Assembly: GCA_000307305.1 (NCBI GenBank)
Contig: DF158882.1
Span: 1,473,778 to 1,537,777, forward strand
Reading direction: 5' to 3'
From: Enterobacteriaceae bacterium B14
GTDB taxonomy: Bacteria; Pseudomonadota; Gammaproteobacteria; Enterobacterales; Enterobacteriaceae
DNA: 64,000 nt
Within the stretch, counting starts at the first letter, position 1. The number at the start of each line of letters is the position of its first letter. The notes under the pieces are model-generated. The model worked only from the letters and a program-made list of their open reading frames with translations. It searched no databases and had not been told where the DNA came from. Both the position numbers and the translations under genes were made by a program. This document shows, one piece after another, positions 60,793 through 64,000 of the stretch.

Positions 60793-63090
60793 TTACTCAG
60801 CTTTTACACTGTCGCTAACATCACTCTCCGGTTTTTCTTCAACTTCTTCATCATCATCTTTCTCATCATCAGTGTCGTCGTTGTTCTCGTCATCATCATC
60901 ATCATCGTCGTCGTCATCATCGTCTTCTTCTTCAACCTTGCCATACTGAGCAGGTAAGAATTTACCGAAAACCATCGCGCCAGATGTAGGTACAACTTCG
61001 ATTTCTGTTTGCTTCAATGTGACATCATCAGGAACACTGTATTCATCCAATGAGACACGGTTTACACGATATGGTGTTAAATCCGTAACAATGGCATAGC
61101 CTCTGCTATCCGTTGTCACACCAAATTGGCTATCTACAGGAATATCTGGGGATTCTGGCACTTCAACCAATGCTATTGTTTCACCCAAATACTGCCCAAG
61201 TGTCACACCGTGACGGTGAATAACCATACTACCTGATACATCGACACTGCCTTGGTGATACCCATGCCCTTGTGAATACCCAACACGTGTTTCACCTGCG
61301 TTGTACTGATAGTTAGCATTAGTGCTATAGCTATTTCCATCATTACGGCTGTGCTTGACACTCACACCATAATTCAAGCTGTAGTCATCAAATGCACTTC
61401 CTGTTATACCAACAGTTTGATTCCTATCACCGAAACGGGAGTAGTTTTGCCCGTAACTCATTCGGTAACGTTTCATTCCAATACTTGCCAGAGGAATTGA
61501 AATATTAAATCCAACTCGGTTCTCTCGCTTTTGTTGATAGGCTTTATCTAACTCAACGTGTACATCGAAATCCATATCATTAAAATATCCATTGAAGCCA
61601 AACTGAATATTTTGATTCGTATTCTTCTTCTGCCGATATCCTTCCTGTACTACTGTTAGATAGAAACTGTCTGAGTCATTGAGGAATTTGTTCGCCCTTG
61701 CCTCAATGCGGTAGAGTTTTTCCGGTGCACTTGAACCGTAAAAATTACCTTCATCATCCTGTTCCCACCAGTTAATCGTCTGTTGAGTCACTGCGTTATC
61801 AAAAGAGCGGAATTTTTGTTTCGGATAATATTGCGTCATTAAGCTGAAACTCGCCTCTTTATCCAAAAAGGCTTTCGCATAACGCATCCTATACATACCA
61901 CCCGTATCACGTTTTCTTGCTCTAGGCTGTCTCGCTCTGGCGAACGTGTAGTCCACCGATACCGCACCCCAAGCATTCAGGCTTTTACCAATACCAACAG
62001 CAGCTGAATCATAAACCTCAGAGTTAAGCGTACCGCCATATAAGGTATATTTATGCGATAAGCCGTATGAAACAACACCCTGTATAAAACGCGGCGTTTT
62101 ATATTCACTGTGGCGATAAACACGGTACTCACCCACAGAGGCGGAATATTTTAACGTGCCGCCGTAAGTCAAATTTGGCATTGCTGCATAAGGCACAACC
62201 AAGCGGGTCTCGTTACCATCGCTCTCTTTGATTGTCACGCTGATATCGCCGGTATCAGACGGTGGATAAACATCCTTCAATATAAAAGAGCCTGGATTAA
62301 CGAAGGTTTGATAAATAATTTGCCCTAGCTGCCAAACCTTTACTTCCGCATTGCTTTGCGCATATCCCCTAATCCAGGGAGAGAATGTGCGCAAACCATC
62401 AGGGAGCATCCTGTCATCACTGCTAATCTGAGCCCCTTTAAAAGGGTAACTATCAAATACTGTTCCTGGGGTAAAACCATCACCTAATAAAATATTGGCT
62501 CGTAATGACTGTATATCGCGCTGTAAGCTGGCAACCGGAGTAGCCCATTCACCTTTTTCAGAAGTATCCTGCTGATAATTGGTTTCATAACGAAAACGCC
62601 ATGCGCCATAGTTAATGCCATATGTCAGATCGGTATAGATACTTCCATGTCTCTCTTCATCTTTATATTTTCTTCCACCGTAATAATTGTAATTTGCTTG
62701 GTAGTTCACAAATCCCATATTAATGCCTTCATCCCAACGGCTCGTTACAATGCCGGATTTAAGATGATTGACGATATCTGCTGGAAGAACGATAGAAAGA
62801 TTTGCACTAACAAGATCATATTTGAACGTTATCTGATTCTCGTTTAATGCAACAAATGAAACACATTCGTTACTATACTGTTTTAATTCAGTCACTATCG
62901 ATGACTTTACATGCCATTCATATAATAGTGCTTTAGTAATGCAGGGCTTATTATTTGTAAAGGCGATATTAATCCGCCCTTTAAATTCTTCATTTACATA
63001 GGCGTAAACTTTCCTGCTCTCAGCCGCATTTCCTGGTATTGAAATTACCCATATTAGGCCTGCAGCAAAAACTTTCCTGTTTTTTGACAT
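60793..63090 (-). CDS. Lone fimbrial usher-family protein with Asp/Glu-rich C-terminal tail
   Basis: A 765-residue outer-membrane usher homologue. A signal peptide (about 1-22) is followed by a shortened N-terminal domain that keeps the two cysteines (C50, C76) but begins at the YVNEEFKGRI strand, without the F-x-F/chaperone-binding tail. The barrel and plug are well conserved: WDEGINMGFVNYQANYNYYG, YLQ-like VASLQRDIQSLRANILLGD, DRMLPDGLRTFSPWIRG (about 226-242), and GDISVTIKESDG. After VPTSGAMVFGKF (about 703-714) the usual C-terminal domains are missing; residues 719-765 are acidic (32 Asp/Glu of 47, with 12 consecutive Asp). No chaperone or pilin gene is nearby. The frame is intact. It could be a pore with altered function or a slowly decaying usher. 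Confidence 0.85.
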   Translation of the reverse strand: MSKNRKVFAAGLIWVISIPGNAAESRKVYAYVNEEFKGRINIAFTNNKPCITKALLYEWHVKSSIVTELKQYSNECVSFVALNENQITFKYDLVSANLSIVLPADIVNHLKSGIVTSRWDEGINMGFVNYQANYNYYGGRKYKDEERHGSIYTDLTYGINYGAWRFRYETNYQQDTSEKGEWATPVASLQRDIQSLRANILLGDGFTPGTVFDSYPFKGAQISSDDRMLPDGLRTFSPWIRGYAQSNAEVKVWQLGQIIYQTFVNPGSFILKDVYPPSDTGDISVTIKESDGNETRLVVPYAAMPNLTYGGTLKYSASVGEYRVYRHSEYKTPRFIQGVVSYGLSHKYTLYGGTLNSEVYDSAAVGIGKSLNAWGAVSVDYTFARARQPRARKRDTGGMYRMRYAKAFLDKEASFSLMTQYYPKQKFRSFDNAVTQQTINWWEQDDEGNFYGSSAPEKLYRIEARANKFLNDSDSFYLTVVQEGYRQKKNTNQNIQFGFNGYFNDMDFDVHVELDKAYQQKRENRVGFNISIPLASIGMKRYRMSYGQNYSRFGDRNQTVGITGSAFDDYSLNYGVSVKHSRNDGNSYSTNANYQYNAGETRVGYSQGHGYHQGSVDVSGSMVIHRHGVTLGQYLGETIALVEVPESPDIPVDSQFGVTTDSRGYAIVTDLTPYRVNRVSLDEYSVPDDVTLKQTEIEVVPTSGAMVFGKFLPAQYGKVEEEDDDDDDDDDDDDENNDDTDDEKDDDEEVEEKPESDVSDSVKAE
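60889..60924 (-). repeat. GAT/GAC trinucleotide tract encoding 12 Asp
   Basis: Twelve Asp codons in a row, mixed GAT and GAC, within the usher tail. Slippage in units of three would change tail length without frameshift. Confidence 0.9.
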
Positions 63091-63111
63091 AGCAACTTTC
63101 TAGTTAAAAGC

Positions 63112-63135
63112 GGGGAGATATCCGGATATTTCCCC
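63112..63135. terminator. Palindrome between DUF1090 copy 2 and the usher gene
   Basis: GGGGAGATATCC / GGATATTTCCCC forms a nearly perfect 24-bp palindrome. On the minus strand only GCTTTTA follows, so it may be a partial terminator or attenuator before the usher gene. Confidence 0.5.
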
Positions 63136-63144
63136 CACAATCAA

Positions 63145-63585
63145 TTACGATTTCAGCGCGGCTAGTTCAGCACGAACCTGTTTCAGTTCTGCTTCCGCTT
63201 TTGCTACGTCAGCTTGTTTTTCAGCAACTTTCTTATCTAGTTTAGCCACTTTCTTCATGTCGCCTTTTGCTTTTGCTTTTTGCAAATCGGCTTGCACTTC
63301 ACGAACGTCGTCTTTCTTTTCAGCGACTTTCTTTTCAGCTTTCTCTACTTTCTGCTGTGCTTGAGCAACTAAGCTATCGTTGTTGCAATAAGTGTTTACT
63401 TTGTCTAAAGCGATTTGCAGGCTCGCTACTTTAGCGTAGTTGCCATGTACTTTAGCTTCGCGGATTTGAGATTCGATGGCAGAGCGCTTAGCATCACAAT
63501 CATTGCCTGCAGCCTGAGCAAAACCCGCACTCAGAGTAAATAAAACGGGTAGCACTGCTAATTTCATGATGTTTTTCATATTCAC
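63145..63585 (-). CDS. DUF1090 (YqjC-like) periplasmic protein, copy 2
   Basis: A 146-residue protein with a signal peptide (1-25, ending AQA). The mature part starts GNDCDAKRSAIESQIREAK, has the second Cys in VNTYC, and then a long Lys/Ala/Glu helix (KVEKAEKKVAEKKDDVREV) predicted to be coiled coil. The mature protein is slightly basic by my count (about 26 Lys/Arg versus 20 Asp/Glu). It is closely related to copy 3 over the shared region. A plausible ribosome-binding site AAGGATAGTGAAT precedes the ATG. It lies 54 bp upstream of the usher gene on the same strand. Confidence 0.85.
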   Translation of the reverse strand: MNMKNIMKLAVLPVLFTLSAGFAQAAGNDCDAKRSAIESQIREAKVHGNYAKVASLQIALDKVNTYCNNDSLVAQAQQKVEKAEKKVAEKKDDVREVQADLQKAKAKGDMKKVAKLDKKVAEKQADVAKAEAELKQVRAELAALKS

Positions 63586-63699
63586 TATCCTTATGGAATA
63601 ATTTTTTGCGCGTCATTCAAGTAATAATGCCTTACCTAATAAGGCCTATTATTCGTGAATGTTACGGTGCGGTGACGTCCTATCTTCTACTGTCGTGTT

Positions 63700-63724
63700 A
63701 TGAGGTGGGTGAAGCCCACCTCAT
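63700..63724. terminator. Hairpin after DUF1090 copy 3
   Basis: Perfect 10-bp arms (ATGAGGTGGG / CCCACCTCAT) around TGAAG, about 10 bp beyond the copy-3 stop. No U-run follows, so termination is uncertain. Confidence 0.5.
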
Positions 63725-63733
63725 AAAAGTCAA

Positions 63734-64000
63734 TTAAGACTTAAGAGCAGCAAGTTCAGCACGAACTTTTTTCAGGTCAGCTTCTGCTTTAGCAACGTCA
63801 GCTTGTTTCTCAGACACTTTCTTCACTAACTTAGCAACTTTCTTAGCATCGCCTTTCAGCTGTGCTTTTTTCAGGTCAGCTTGAACTTCACGAACGTCGT
63901 CTTTCTTCTCAGCGACTTTCTTCTCAGCCTTCTCTACTTTCTGCTGTGCTTTAGCAACTAAGCTGTCATTGTTGCAATAAGTGTTTACTTTGTCTAAAGC
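63734..64000 (-). CDS. DUF1090 (YqjC-like) protein, copy 3 (5' part outside window)
   Basis: The last 88 codons of a third DUF1090 gene run off the window edge. The visible part starts within ALDKVNTYCNNDSLVA and continues KKVAEKKDDVREVQADLKK to the end RAELAALKS, nearly identical to copy 2. This implies recent tandem duplication. The N-terminus, signal peptide and start lie outside the window. Confidence 0.85.
   Translation of the reverse strand, partial: ALDKVNTYCNNDSLVAKAQQKVEKAEKKVAEKKDDVREVQADLKKAQLKGDAKKVAKLVKKVSEKQADVAKAEADLKKVRAELAALKS

Overview
This window is a chromosomal segment of a gamma-proteobacterium of the order Enterobacterales. The gene order closely follows the Escherichia coli gltA to moa region: gltA / sdhCDAB-sucABCD / cydABX-ybgE-ybgC-tolQRAB-pal-cpoB / tRNA-Lys / nadA / aroG-gpmA / galETKM / modF-modE-acrZ-modABC / ybhA / bioABFCD / uvrB / moaABCDE. 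Base composition looks moderate (mid-40s percent GC by eye). Several E. coli neighbours are missing (pnuC, zitB, mngRAB, pgl) and lineage-specific genes are present, so the genome is probably an enterobacterial lineage outside the Escherichia/Salmonella group. The exact genus is not determined.

Layout from left to right. (1) 1-2.9 kb: molybdopterin operon moaABCDE on the minus strand, behind a Moco riboswitch and a ModE site. (2) 3.1-5.1 kb: ybhK, tehB and a VF530-family gene. (3) 5.2-12.9 kb: uvrB with LexA and DnaA sites, then the divergent biotin cluster bioBFCD / bioA around a BirA operator. (4) 12.9-17.3 kb: a two-gene envelope pair (DUF3999 and DUF2339). (5) 17.6-27.2 kb: ybhA, modABC with a ModE operator, a large autotransporter with about 14 W-x-G repeats, acrZ (too short for ordinary ORF calling), modE and modF. 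(6) 27.4-34.6 kb: an isochorismatase-fold protein, galETKM, ybjQ, psiF and gpmA with a Fur-like box. (7) 34.7-38 kb: aroG, nadA, three tRNA-Lys genes in 115-bp tandem units, and a duplicated tRNA 3' fragment. (8) 38-47 kb: the Tol-Pal system and cytochrome bd oxidase, including the 37-residue CydX. (9) 47.9-59.7 kb: TCA-cycle genes sucDCBA, sdhBADC and gltA. (10) 60-64 kb: an accessory region with three DUF1090 (YqjC-like) paralogues flanking a lone, reshaped fimbrial usher.

The genes form linked programmes. Molybdate import (modABC), sensing (ModE) and cofactor synthesis (moa) are tied by two ModE sites. Central carbon and respiratory genes (gltA, sdh, suc, cyd) lie side by side. Envelope integrity genes (Tol-Pal) follow cytochrome bd.

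The most unusual feature is the 60.1-64.0 kb region. It holds an intact usher-family gene that appears to lack the N-terminal chaperone-binding tail and the C-terminal domains. It instead carries a 47-residue tail with 32 Asp/Glu, has no chaperone or pilin gene in the window, and lies among tandem copies of a small periplasmic Lys/Glu-rich helical family. This may be a repurposed outer-membrane pore with periplasmic partners, but that is inference from sequence and context only.
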